The position numbers were made by a program, and so were the translations under genes. Shown here piece by piece: positions 1 through 5,900 of a DNA stretch of 6,763 nt. The first letter of the stretch is position 1; each line of letters begins with the position of its first letter. The notes below the pieces were generated by a model. That model saw nothing but the letters and a program-made list of their open reading frames with translations, was not told the origin of the DNA and did no database searches. The stretch is from an uncultured Clostridia bacterium. Lineage in GTDB: Bacteria; Bacillota; Clostridia; Oscillospirales; Ruminococcaceae. The stretch covers positions 1 through 6,763 of the forward strand of contig CANEHP010000120.1 of NCBI GenBank assembly GCA_947427325.1, read 5' to 3'.

Positions 1-6
1 TATAAG

Positions 7-35
7 TTGACCAAACACACACAGTATGCTATAAT
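7..35 (+). promoter_or_regulatory. Sigma-A promoter of tsaD, extended -10 type
   Basis: The -35 box is TTGACC (7-12) and the -10 box is a perfect TATAAT (30-35), separated by the ideal 17 bases. A TG pair at 27-28, one base before the -10 box, gives an extended -10. Transcription should start near position 42, leaving a leader of about 35 bases before the tsaD ATG. No operator or riboswitch is visible in so short a leader. The match is close enough to consensus to suggest strong constitutive expression, but that is inferred from sequence only. Confidence 0.85.
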
Positions 36-76
36 GAAAGTAATCAATTTGTAATTTCAAAGAAAAGGGAAGTCAA

Positions 77-1078
77 ATGAAAATACTTTCGATAGAATCC
101 TCCTGCGATGAAACAGCCTGCGCAATAGTGGAGGACGGCAGAAAAATAATATCAAGCATTGTCGCAACACAGATTGACGAGCACAAGCTTTACGGCGGAG
201 TTGTACCCGAAATTGCTTCCAGAAGGCACTGTGAAAATATTGTAGGAGTATGCGAAGAAGCCTTGGAAAAAGCGGAAATGACCTTGCAGGACTGCGACGG
301 AATTGCCGTTACCTACGCTCCGGGGCTTATCGGCGCACTTTTGGTAGGGGTAAGCTTCGCCAAAAGCATTGCATTAGCTCTAAACAAGCCCTTAATTCCT
401 GTTCATCATATAAAAGGGCATATTGCCGCCAACTATATCGCTCACCCCGATTTAGAGCCGCCGTACTTATGCCTGGTAGCCAGCGGGGGACACTCTCATA
501 TAATTAAGGTAAACAGCTATACAGAGTTTGAAACAATAGGAAAAACCCTTGACGACGCAGCAGGGGAGGCATTTGACAAAGCGGCACGCTCTATGGGGTT
601 CCCTTATCCGGGCGGAATTTATATTGACAATGCGGCAAAAAAGGGAAGCTGTGCAAGATATAAACTGCCTGTTCCCAAAACGGAAAACCCTTATGATTTT
701 AGCTTTTCGGGATTAAAAACCGCTGTTATAAATCTTGTTCATAATTCCGGGCAAAAGGGCGAAGCGATAGATGTTAACGACCTTGCCGCAAGCTTTCAGC
801 ATACTGTTTGTGAGATACTCAGTTCAAAGTTCATAAAAGCAGCGCTTGACAGCGGCTATAAAACAGTTGCCTTGGCGGGAGGAGTGGCTGCCAACAGCGG
901 TTTGAGAGATTGCTTGTTAAGGAAGGCGGAAATTCATAATCTAAAGCTTTATCTTCCTCCCATAAGCTTATGCGGAGACAATGCTGCAATGATAGGAAGT
1001 CAAGCCTATTACGAATATTTATCGGGAAATATTGCGGACAGTGCTTTAAACGCTGCGGCAAGTATTAAAATAAGTTAG
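77..1078 (+). CDS. tsaD: tRNA N6-adenosine threonylcarbamoyltransferase TsaD
   Basis: TsaD (older names Gcp, YgjD) transfers the threonylcarbamoyl group from threonylcarbamoyl-AMP to A37 of tRNAs that read ANN codons, making t6A. In bacteria it works in the cytoplasm with TsaB and TsaE, using the intermediate made by TsaC/TsaC2. The 333-residue length is normal and the ASKHA fold is complete. Visible motifs are the N-terminal IESSCDETACAIV (6-18), the iron/zinc ligands H111 and H115 in HHIKGH, and the third ligand D301 in CGDNAAMIG. The substrate-binding segments VASGGHSH (134-141), GEAFDKAA with D167 (163-170), FSFSGLKTA and AGGVAANSGLR (267-277) are also present. The ATG at 77 is chosen because AAGGGA (65-70) lies 6 bases upstream. 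The gene has its own promoter and terminator. TsaB, TsaE and RimI, often neighbours in Bacillota, are not downstream; genes upstream lie outside the window. Confidence 0.98.
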   Translation: MKILSIESSCDETACAIVEDGRKIISSIVATQIDEHKLYGGVVPEIASRRHCENIVGVCEEALEKAEMTLQDCDGIAVTYAPGLIGALLVGVSFAKSIALALNKPLIPVHHIKGHIAANYIAHPDLEPPYLCLVASGGHSHIIKVNSYTEFETIGKTLDDAAGEAFDKAARSMGFPYPGGIYIDNAAKKGSCARYKLPVPKTENPYDFSFSGLKTAVINLVHNSGQKGEAIDVNDLAASFQHTVCEILSSKFIKAALDSGYKTVALAGGVAANSGLRDCLLRKAEIHNLKLYLPPISLCGDNAAMIGSQAYYEYLSGNIADSALNAAASIKIS

Positions 1079-1097
1079 AGTAATAATTGGAATAAAA

Positions 1098-1145
1098 AGA
1101 GCAGTGCATTTTCAGATGAAAATCTGTATCACTGCTCTATTTTTT
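1098..1145. terminator. Bidirectional intrinsic terminator between tsaD and the YihY-family gene
   Basis: A perfect 9-bp outer stem, AGAGCAGTG (1098-1106) with CACTGCTCT (1130-1138), encloses a second small stem. That inner stem, CAGAT (1113-1117) with ATCTG (1122-1126), closes on a GAAA loop in the + strand transcript. On the + strand the hairpin is followed by A and six Ts (1140-1145), so it ends tsaD. On the - strand the run of As at 1094-1098 gives five Ts, so it also ends the four-gene operon converging from the right. The right arm overlaps the TAG stop codon (1139-1137) of the - strand gene. Confidence 0.9.
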
Positions 1146-2042
1146 AATTTTTGCCTGTATTCTTTTTGTCTTACGGGAAAATTTCAGATGTCTGACTATA
1201 TGAGAAAATCTGTGAACACGAAGTATATCGTTTATTTCTGCACCTACAAACAAAATAATCATACATATATAAATCCACAGTAAAAAAAGTATTATTGCCG
1301 TAAGGCTGCCATATACTTTTGACTGATTACCAAAATTGTCTATATAAAATGAATAAAGCACCGAAAAGCCAATCCAGCCAACTGCGCTTATAACAGCGCC
1401 CGGAAACTCATTTTTGAGCTTGGTTTTCCTATCCGGAATTATTGTGTATAAAAGCAGGAAAAACAAAACCAAAACGCCAAAGGCAACAAGCCAACGGATT
1501 ACTCTAACCGAATTGGCAAAGTTTTCCATGAAGGGATGAAGTGACATCAGAAAGGATAAAATTCTGTTGCCGAAAACCATAAGAATAAGAACGACAGTTA
1601 AAGCGGCTATCAGACCCAAGGTATAAATTACAGCAATAATTCTTAGCCTTATATAGCTTCTGCTTTCAGTAGTTTTATAAATCGAATTCAGTCCGTAAAT
1701 TATGCCCAAAACACCCTTTGAGCACGCCCACAATGCAGTAATGGTTGTAATTGAAATAATAGCTCCCGAGCCATATTCTCCCGCTTCGGTTAATATGTTC
1801 TTCAACAAATCACTTATTTGAGGAGTTAGAAAATCCGAAGCCCAGCCTTCTATATTTGTGTTGCTGAAAATAGGAATGTATTTTAAAAGACTTAATAAAA
1901 GCATTAAAAACGGAAAAATTGAAATAAATGTGAAAAAAGCAGCCTGAGCGGCATAAGCTGTGAGATTATCGGAATTAAAGCGGTTTGATATACGCTTTAT
2001 TCCGTATATAACAGATTCAAAAAATCTCAATATGCCGCCCAT
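1137..2042 (-). CDS. YihY/virulence factor BrkB family integral membrane protein
   Basis: This is a member of the YihY/BrkB family, polytopic inner-membrane proteins whose biochemical role is not settled. Older annotations as ribonuclease BN are known to be wrong. The 301 residues contain about six membrane segments, near 29-55, 93-117, 133-157, 182-203, 214-236 and 244-270. Family hallmarks are AAQAAFFTFISIFPFLMLLL (31-50), the W105 segment leading into a GLNSIYKTTESR stretch (118-128), and YGSLTAIILFLLWIYICMII (244-263) ending in GAEIND (267-272). The C-terminal tail after residue 275 is strongly basic (KFSRKTKRIQAKIKK) and is probably cytoplasmic. The ATG at 2042 is preceded by a good AAGGGAG ribosome site 6 bases upstream. 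It is the last gene of the operon, 18 bases after the MreB-like gene, and its stop codon runs into the shared terminator. Its position next to an actin-like gene hints at an envelope role, but this is only context. The family call is firm; the function is unknown. Confidence 0.93.
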   Translation of the reverse strand: MGGILRFFESVIYGIKRISNRFNSDNLTAYAAQAAFFTFISIFPFLMLLLSLLKYIPIFSNTNIEGWASDFLTPQISDLLKNILTEAGEYGSGAIISITTITALWACSKGVLGIIYGLNSIYKTTESRSYIRLRIIAVIYTLGLIAALTVVLILMVFGNRILSFLMSLHPFMENFANSVRVIRWLVAFGVLVLFFLLLYTIIPDRKTKLKNEFPGAVISAVGWIGFSVLYSFYIDNFGNQSKVYGSLTAIILFLLWIYICMIILFVGAEINDILRVHRFSHIVRHLKFSRKTKRIQAKIKK

Positions 2043-2060
2043 TAAATTCTCCCTTAATAA

Positions 2061-3080
2061 TTATTTATATCTATAAAGTGAAATTTTTTCAAAACCGTCT
2101 AAAAGTTCATCGGAAAGACCAAAAGCCGCTTCAACCCCTTTTGCTACACATTTCAGCGCATCGTCCGCCACGTAGCAGGGGGCGCCTATAACCTCTTGTA
2201 TCAATTTATCCAAGCCCTTAAGCAGCGCTCCGCCGCCTGTAAGCACTATTCCGCTTGCCAAAATATCTCCCACCAATTCGGGAGGAGTGCGTTCAAGGAC
2301 ATTTTTAACTCCTGCAATCATTTCGTTCACCAGATCAATGATAGCCTCATAAATATCCGACTCACTTATTTCTAAGCTTTGGGGTAAGCCTTTTAAAAGA
2401 TTGCGTCCCTTAACTATCATTTTTCTGTTTTCATCGGGATGAAATACATTTGCGATTTGCATTTTAGCTTGTTCTGCGGTTTTCTCTCCTATTATTATTT
2501 TATATTTCACTGAAATATATTTTATTATGGCTTCGTCCAATTTATTCCCCGCCATTTTAATAGATGTATCCTGAACAATACCGTTAAATGAGGTAACTGC
2601 AATATCTGTTGTTCCGCCGCCTATATCGACCACCATTGCGCCCTTTGCCTTTGATATGTCAACTCCTGCGCCTATAAGGGCGGCAATAGGCTCTTTAATT
2701 ATAAAAACCTTTCTTGCGCCTGCGGAAAGAGCGGCCTCAATTACCGCACGGTTTTCAACGTCTGTAATAAGCGAAGGAACACAAAGGATAATGCGAGGCT
2801 TTAACATCATACTGCCGCTGACTTTTTTAATAAAAGCGGCTACCATTGCTTCAGCGGTATCGTTGTCGGAAATAACTCCGTCCCTTAATGGCTTTACCGC
2901 AACAATATATTCGGGAGTACGCCCTAACATTTTATATGCCTGTGCGCCAACTGCGAGAACCTGATGCTTCTTTTTATCATAAGCAACCACGCTGGGTTCG
3001 TCTACCACAATTCCTTTTCCGCCTATTGTTATTATGGTATTGGCAGTACCCAGGTCAATTCCTATGTCTACTGATGACAT
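2061..3080 (-). CDS. mreB: MreB/Mbl-type bacterial actin (rod shape-determining protein family)
   Basis: MreB-family proteins polymerise on the inner face of the membrane with ATP and guide the elongation peptidoglycan machinery. The 339 residues cover the complete actin fold: phosphate-1 DIGIDLGTANT (5-15), KPLRDGVISD (63-72), phosphate-2 VVDIGGGTTDIAV (150-162) and the adenosine motif GIVLTGGGALLKGLD (277-291). The catalytic glutamate is retained as E130 in IKEP, but the preceding residue, usually Glu in MreB, is Lys. The usual AGDE/AGDK stretch reads AGNK (177-180). The hydrophobic patch MML (91-93) sits where MreB inserts a membrane loop, and there is no N-terminal amphipathic helix. TTDIAV and the K180 position look more like Mbl than B. 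subtilis MreB. The start is the ATG at 3080, not the in-frame GTG at 3089, which lies inside the ribosome site. No mreC, mreD or minCD neighbours are present, so this may be an extra paralogue rather than the main MreB. Confidence 0.94.
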   Translation of the reverse strand: MSSVDIGIDLGTANTIITIGGKGIVVDEPSVVAYDKKKHQVLAVGAQAYKMLGRTPEYIVAVKPLRDGVISDNDTAEAMVAAFIKKVSGSMMLKPRIILCVPSLITDVENRAVIEAALSAGARKVFIIKEPIAALIGAGVDISKAKGAMVVDIGGGTTDIAVTSFNGIVQDTSIKMAGNKLDEAIIKYISVKYKIIIGEKTAEQAKMQIANVFHPDENRKMIVKGRNLLKGLPQSLEISESDIYEAIIDLVNEMIAGVKNVLERTPPELVGDILASGIVLTGGGALLKGLDKLIQEVIGAPCYVADDALKCVAKGVEAAFGLSDELLDGFEKISLYRYK

Positions 3081-3088
3081 AAAAGCCA

Positions 3089-3096
3089 CTTCCTTT
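3089..3096 (-). promoter_or_regulatory. Ribosome binding site that decides the MreB-like start
   Basis: Read on the - strand, AAAGGAAG runs from 3096 to 3089 and its AGGA core ends 10 bases before the ATG at 3080. The in-frame GTG at 3089 begins at the last base of this element, leaving only one base between it and the AGGA core. A ribosome could not use it with this site. The shorter protein also begins with the normal family N-terminus, MSSVDIGIDLG. Confidence 0.75.
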
Positions 3097-3103
3097 CAAT
3101 TAT

Positions 3104-4447
3104 TCACATTTTTTCTTTATTTATTACAAGAAATTCTATTAATGAGTTAAAATTGTTATCGATTTTTCCATTGATTACCGCATTTAGCAAATAATCCAAG
3201 GCAGCGCCAACTTCTTTGCCCTTAAATCCCATTTTAACAATATCATTTCCGTTTATCGCCAGCTTTTTCAAGGAAAAACATTCTTGCTCGCAAATAATAT
3301 TTTTTGCAGCTTCGGCGGCTGATCTATATTCCTCTATTCTTCCTTGCGCTGTCGGCGCTTTTGCCATATCATCCGCAATATGAACCTTGATCAAGTCAAA
3401 TAAAAGGTTCTCTCCGTATTTGTTTAATTGCTTTTTTAATATAACATTATCATTTTTTATAATCATATCGTGACGCTTAACAAGCGCTAAAACACTTTGG
3501 AATGTGTTGTTGTCAAAACGAAGCTCCTTCATTCTTTTTTCGCAGATTTTACTGCGTATTGAGGCGTGGCCCTTAAAATGCCCCTCTCCGTTATAAAACT
3601 GAAAACAAAAGGGTTTGCCTAAATCGTGAAAAAGCATAGCAAGCCTTAAACTAACAATAGGTTCAGTACTGCAAATTGCTTTTACCGTATGCTCCCAAAC
3701 ATTTAAATTATGATAGTGAGTTTTTTGCTCAAAGCCTACGCAAGGCATAATCTCAGGGATTATTTCTCCCAAAACATCCGGATATTCCATAAGTACGGGA
3801 TATAAGTAATCTGCTTTTCCGCAAAGCATTTTACATAATTCGGAATTTATTCGTTCGGGTGAAATAGCTTTTAACAGGTGTTTTTTATTATGCAGTGCAG
3901 CAGCGGTTTTTTCTTCGGCTTTAAAACCGTAAACCGACATAAACCTAAGACCCCGCATAATGCGCAAAGCGTCCTCTTCAAAACGTTTTTCCGCATCTCC
4001 CACACATCTTAACGTATTTGCATTTATATCCTTTACGCCGTCGAATATATCGACAATGCCTTTTGAATCCGAAAAAGCAATGGCGTTTACGGTAAAATCT
4101 CTCCTTGCCAAATCCTCTTTTAAATTCGGAGTAAAGGAAACATTTTCGGGATGACGGTAATCCGTATACCTTCCGTCTGTTCTGAAAGTAGTTATTTCGG
4201 CGGTATTGCCTTTGTGCATAACAGTTACGGTTCCGTGCTTTATGCCTGTTTCCGCTATTTTATAACCCTGGAAAACCTTTTTGGTTTCTTCGGGAATGGA
4301 AGAGGCAGCTATGTCATAATCCGATACGGGTATTTCCATTATGCTGTTTCTAACGCATCCGCCTACTGCATAAGCCTCATATCCTGCGGCTTCAAGCTTT
4401 TTTATAATTTCTTCTGCAAATTCAGAAAGAACTATCTTTTTTATCAT
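3104..4447 (-). CDS. cca: tRNA CCA nucleotidyltransferase with C-terminal HD domain (class II)
   Basis: The enzyme adds or repairs the 3'-terminal CCA of tRNAs from CTP and ATP. The 447 residues divide into a nucleotidyltransferase head (about 22-145), a nucleotide-templating and RNA-binding neck (about 150-225) and an HD domain (about 244-365). Motif A is GGCVRN (29-34) followed by the metal-binding pair D43 and D45 in DYDIA. Next are RRDFTVNAIAF (115-125) and the neck motif EEDALRIMRGLRF (157-169), the EDxxR type that selects CTP and ATP. HD-domain residues are H253 in WEHT, H274-D275 in FHDLGKP, H294 in GHAS and H326-D327 in KRHD. The residue after the motif A arginine is Asn (N34) where most family members have Asp. 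The gene overlaps the amidohydrolase by 4 bases (ATGA, 4447-4444) and has no clear ribosome site of its own, so its translation is probably coupled. A CC-adding or A-adding specialist cannot be excluded from sequence alone; a poly(A) polymerase is less likely. Confidence 0.92.
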   Translation of the reverse strand: MIKKIVLSEFAEEIIKKLEAAGYEAYAVGGCVRNSIMEIPVSDYDIAASSIPEETKKVFQGYKIAETGIKHGTVTVMHKGNTAEITTFRTDGRYTDYRHPENVSFTPNLKEDLARRDFTVNAIAFSDSKGIVDIFDGVKDINANTLRCVGDAEKRFEEDALRIMRGLRFMSVYGFKAEEKTAAALHNKKHLLKAISPERINSELCKMLCGKADYLYPVLMEYPDVLGEIIPEIMPCVGFEQKTHYHNLNVWEHTVKAICSTEPIVSLRLAMLFHDLGKPFCFQFYNGEGHFKGHASIRSKICEKRMKELRFDNNTFQSVLALVKRHDMIIKNDNVILKKQLNKYGENLLFDLIKVHIADDMAKAPTAQGRIEEYRSAAEAAKNIICEQECFSLKKLAINGNDIVKMGFKGKEVGAALDYLLNAVINGKIDNNFNSLIEFLVINKEKM

Positions 4448-5739
4448 CTTAATCTATCTGCTATTTCATTGGATTTACGGTAAATATCCTCAGGCTTTTC
4501 TCCGATGAAGAATTCTCCGTTTTCATACAGTATTTTTCCGTTAATCATTGTCATTTTCACATTGCTTTTGCTGCCGCTGTACACAAGGTTACTTGCTATA
4601 CTGTTCAAAGGCTGCATATTAGGCTGATTAAGATCTATCATAATCAAGTCTGCGTTTTTTCCCTCGGAAAGACAGTCGCTGTCAACAAGTCCCATTGCCA
4701 AAGCTCCGTTTTTTGCGGCCATAATCAGAACATTTTGTGCATCGCAGACCGCTGCGTCCTTTTCTCTTATTTTTTGCAGTCCTGTTACAAGGAACATTTC
4801 TCTGAACATATCAAGACAGTTGTTGCTTGCAGGACCGTCTGTTCCTATGGCAAGGTTAATTCCTTTTTTCTGCATTTGCCAAACAGGCGCAATGCCGCTG
4901 GCAAGCTTAGTGTTTGAGCCCGGGTTTGTTACTGCCCAAAGACCTCTGTTTTTAAATATATTCATATCGTTTTCATCAAAGTGAACGCAGTGGAAACCGC
5001 CGCCGCCGTATTCCAGCATACCCAAATCCTCAAATAAAGCGGTAGGTGTTTTTCCGTGGCGCTCCTTACATTCCGCAACCTCTTTTTCCGTTTCGGAATT
5101 ATGAGTAAAAACGGGAGCTTTAAAGTTGCGTGAAAGCCTTGCAACCTCCTTCATTAATTCGAGAGAGGTGGTGTATTCGGCATGGAAGCCTAACTGATAG
5201 GAAATAAGCTCATTATAATTATTGAACTTCTGATATTCACGGGCTAATGTCTTTGCATTTTCCGCACCGCCGTTAACCGCACCGCAAAGAGCCATACGAT
5301 AGCCTGTATCGACTGCCGCCGAGGCAATGGAATCTCTGAAAAAGTACATATCAAAGCATGAGGTAATGCCGCCGGTTAAATATTCCATTATTGCAAGCTT
5401 GGTAAGGATATACACATCATCCGGAGTAAGCTTGTCTTCTCTCGGAAAAATCTGGTTAAATAGCCACTCCTGCAAGGGAAGGTCGTCCGCATAGGAGCGA
5501 AGAAATGTCATAGCGGAATGAGTGTGGGCATTTTTAAAGCCGGGCATAATTAAATTGCCCTTGCAGTCAATCTCACGGTCAAAGCTTTCAAAGCTTTCAA
5601 CGCTTTCAACGTTTTCAACAGGTTTTCCCACATAGCTGATTTTACTGCCATTTGTATGCAATTCTCCCGTAATAATGGGGCAGCCTTTATCATTATTGTT
5701 AAGGGGCATAATTCTTGCATTATAAAATCTGATTTTCAT
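4444..5739 (-). CDS. MtaD/SsnA-type amidohydrolase, predicted adenosine/MTA/SAH deaminase
   Basis: This metal-dependent hydrolase belongs to the amidohydrolase superfamily branch containing TrzA, SsnA and MtaD. The closest-looking members deaminate 5'-methylthioadenosine, S-adenosylhomocysteine or adenosine. From the ATG at 5739 it has 431 residues. Metal and catalytic residues are H72 and H74 (PGFKNAHTHSAM), H213 and E216 (THNSETEKEV), H250 (FHCVH) and D301 (GTDGPASNN). Other MtaD-like segments are EWLFNQIFPREDKLT (91-105), GGITSCFDMYF (123-133) and NPGSNTKLASGIAPV (272-286). The start is the ATG preceded by GTGAGG at 6 bases; an in-frame GTG at 5751 is the first triplet of that ribosome site. 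Residues 42-53 are a low-complexity VEN-VES-VES-FES repeat. It is the first gene of the operon and ends inside the cca start (ATGA). The exact substrate is an inference; guanine or other aminopurine/aminohydrolase activity is the main alternative. Confidence 0.9.
   Translation of the reverse strand: MKIRFYNARIMPLNNNDKGCPIITGELHTNGSKISYVGKPVENVESVESFESFDREIDCKGNLIMPGFKNAHTHSAMTFLRSYADDLPLQEWLFNQIFPREDKLTPDDVYILTKLAIMEYLTGGITSCFDMYFFRDSIASAAVDTGYRMALCGAVNGGAENAKTLAREYQKFNNYNELISYQLGFHAEYTTSLELMKEVARLSRNFKAPVFTHNSETEKEVAECKERHGKTPTALFEDLGMLEYGGGGFHCVHFDENDMNIFKNRGLWAVTNPGSNTKLASGIAPVWQMQKKGINLAIGTDGPASNNCLDMFREMFLVTGLQKIREKDAAVCDAQNVLIMAAKNGALAMGLVDSDCLSEGKNADLIMIDLNQPNMQPLNSIASNLVYSGSKSNVKMTMINGKILYENGEFFIGEKPEDIYRKSNEIADRLR
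5582..5617 (-). repeat. Four in-frame 9-base tandem repeats inside the amidohydrolase gene
   Basis: On the + strand the units are AAGCTTTCA, AAGCTTTCA, ACGCTTTCA and ACGTTTTCA, each 9 bases and differing from the first by at most two substitutions. In the protein they give FES, VES, VES and VEN, a short acidic stretch (42-53) just before the metal-binding HxH strand. The unit length is a multiple of three, so gain or loss of a copy would leave the frame intact. The repeat sits in the small N-terminal beta-sandwich part, away from the active site. Confidence 0.85.
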
Positions 5740-5745
5740 AACAAA

Positions 5746-5753
5746 CCTCACTT
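5746..5753 (-). promoter_or_regulatory. Ribosome binding site that decides the amidohydrolase start
   Basis: The - strand element AAGTGAGG (5753-5746) lies 6 bases before the ATG at 5739. The longer reading frame would start at GTG 5751, which is inside this element and so would have no ribosome site of its own. The protein therefore most likely begins MKIRFYNARIMP. Confidence 0.78.
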
Positions 5754-5785
5754 ATGTTGTATTTTTTTATTTCATAACTTACTAT

Positions 5786-5815
5786 ATAATACCACAAAAA
5801 TACACTATGTTTCAA
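5786..5815 (-). promoter_or_regulatory. Sigma-A promoter of the amidohydrolase-cca-mreB-yihY operon
   Basis: On the - strand, TTGAAA (5815-5810) and TATTAT (5791-5786) are separated by 18 bases within very A/T-rich DNA. This predicts a transcript start near 5779 and a leader of about 40 bases. No other promoter of this quality lies in the short gaps between the four downstream genes, so all four are probably transcribed from here. The leader is too short for a known purine or SAM/SAH riboswitch. Confidence 0.7.
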
Positions 5816-5838
5816 TACTTGTTTTAAAAAGGAAAATG

Positions 5839-5882
5839 AAAAACCGTGAAAACGCCTATTAAAAGCTGTTTCAGCGGTTTTT
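5839..5882 (-). terminator. Intrinsic terminator after the purine nucleoside phosphorylase gene
   Basis: The 8-bp arms AAAAACCG (5839-5846) and CGGTTTTT (5875-5882) pair. After a one-base bulge they extend by TGAAA (5847-5851) with TTTCA (5869-5873), and then by a further C-G pair after another bulge. In the - strand transcript the hairpin ends in a run of five Us (5843-5839), followed by CAUUUUCC. It lies 18 bases after the phosphorylase stop codon. The stem is A/T-rich and bulged and the U run is partly inside the stem, so some readthrough into the operon beyond is possible. Confidence 0.75.
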
Positions 5883-5900
5883 GTCATAATAAACAAATTT

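Noticed and set aside
35..59. Inverted repeat TGAAA...TTTCA in the tsaD leader, considered as an operator
   Set aside because: Only 5 A/T-rich base pairs with a 15-base separation; this is expected by chance.
1137..2042. Ribonuclease BN annotation for the YihY-family protein
   Set aside because: The protein is a multi-pass membrane protein with no nuclease motif; the RNase BN name was a historical misassignment for this family.
2656..3082. Open frames of 102 and 64 codons on the + strand opposite the MreB-like gene
   Set aside because: They are antisense shadows of a strongly conserved gene, overlap each other, and carry no family motif.
4151..4483. A 110-codon + strand frame opposite the 5' end of cca
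   Set aside because: It is antisense to the conserved head domain of cca, and its aromatic- and Ser-rich composition reflects the complementary strand rather than selection.
5767..5775. ATG-AAA-TAA mini-frame in the leader of the operon, a possible minimal upstream regulatory frame
   Set aside because: There is no ribosome site before it, it begins only a few bases after the predicted transcript start, and such triplets are expected by chance in DNA this rich in A and T.
5740..5785. Possible purine or SAM/SAH riboswitch in front of the amidohydrolase gene
   Set aside because: The predicted leader is about 40 bases, nearly all A/T, with no stem of useful length and none of the conserved cores of these riboswitches.
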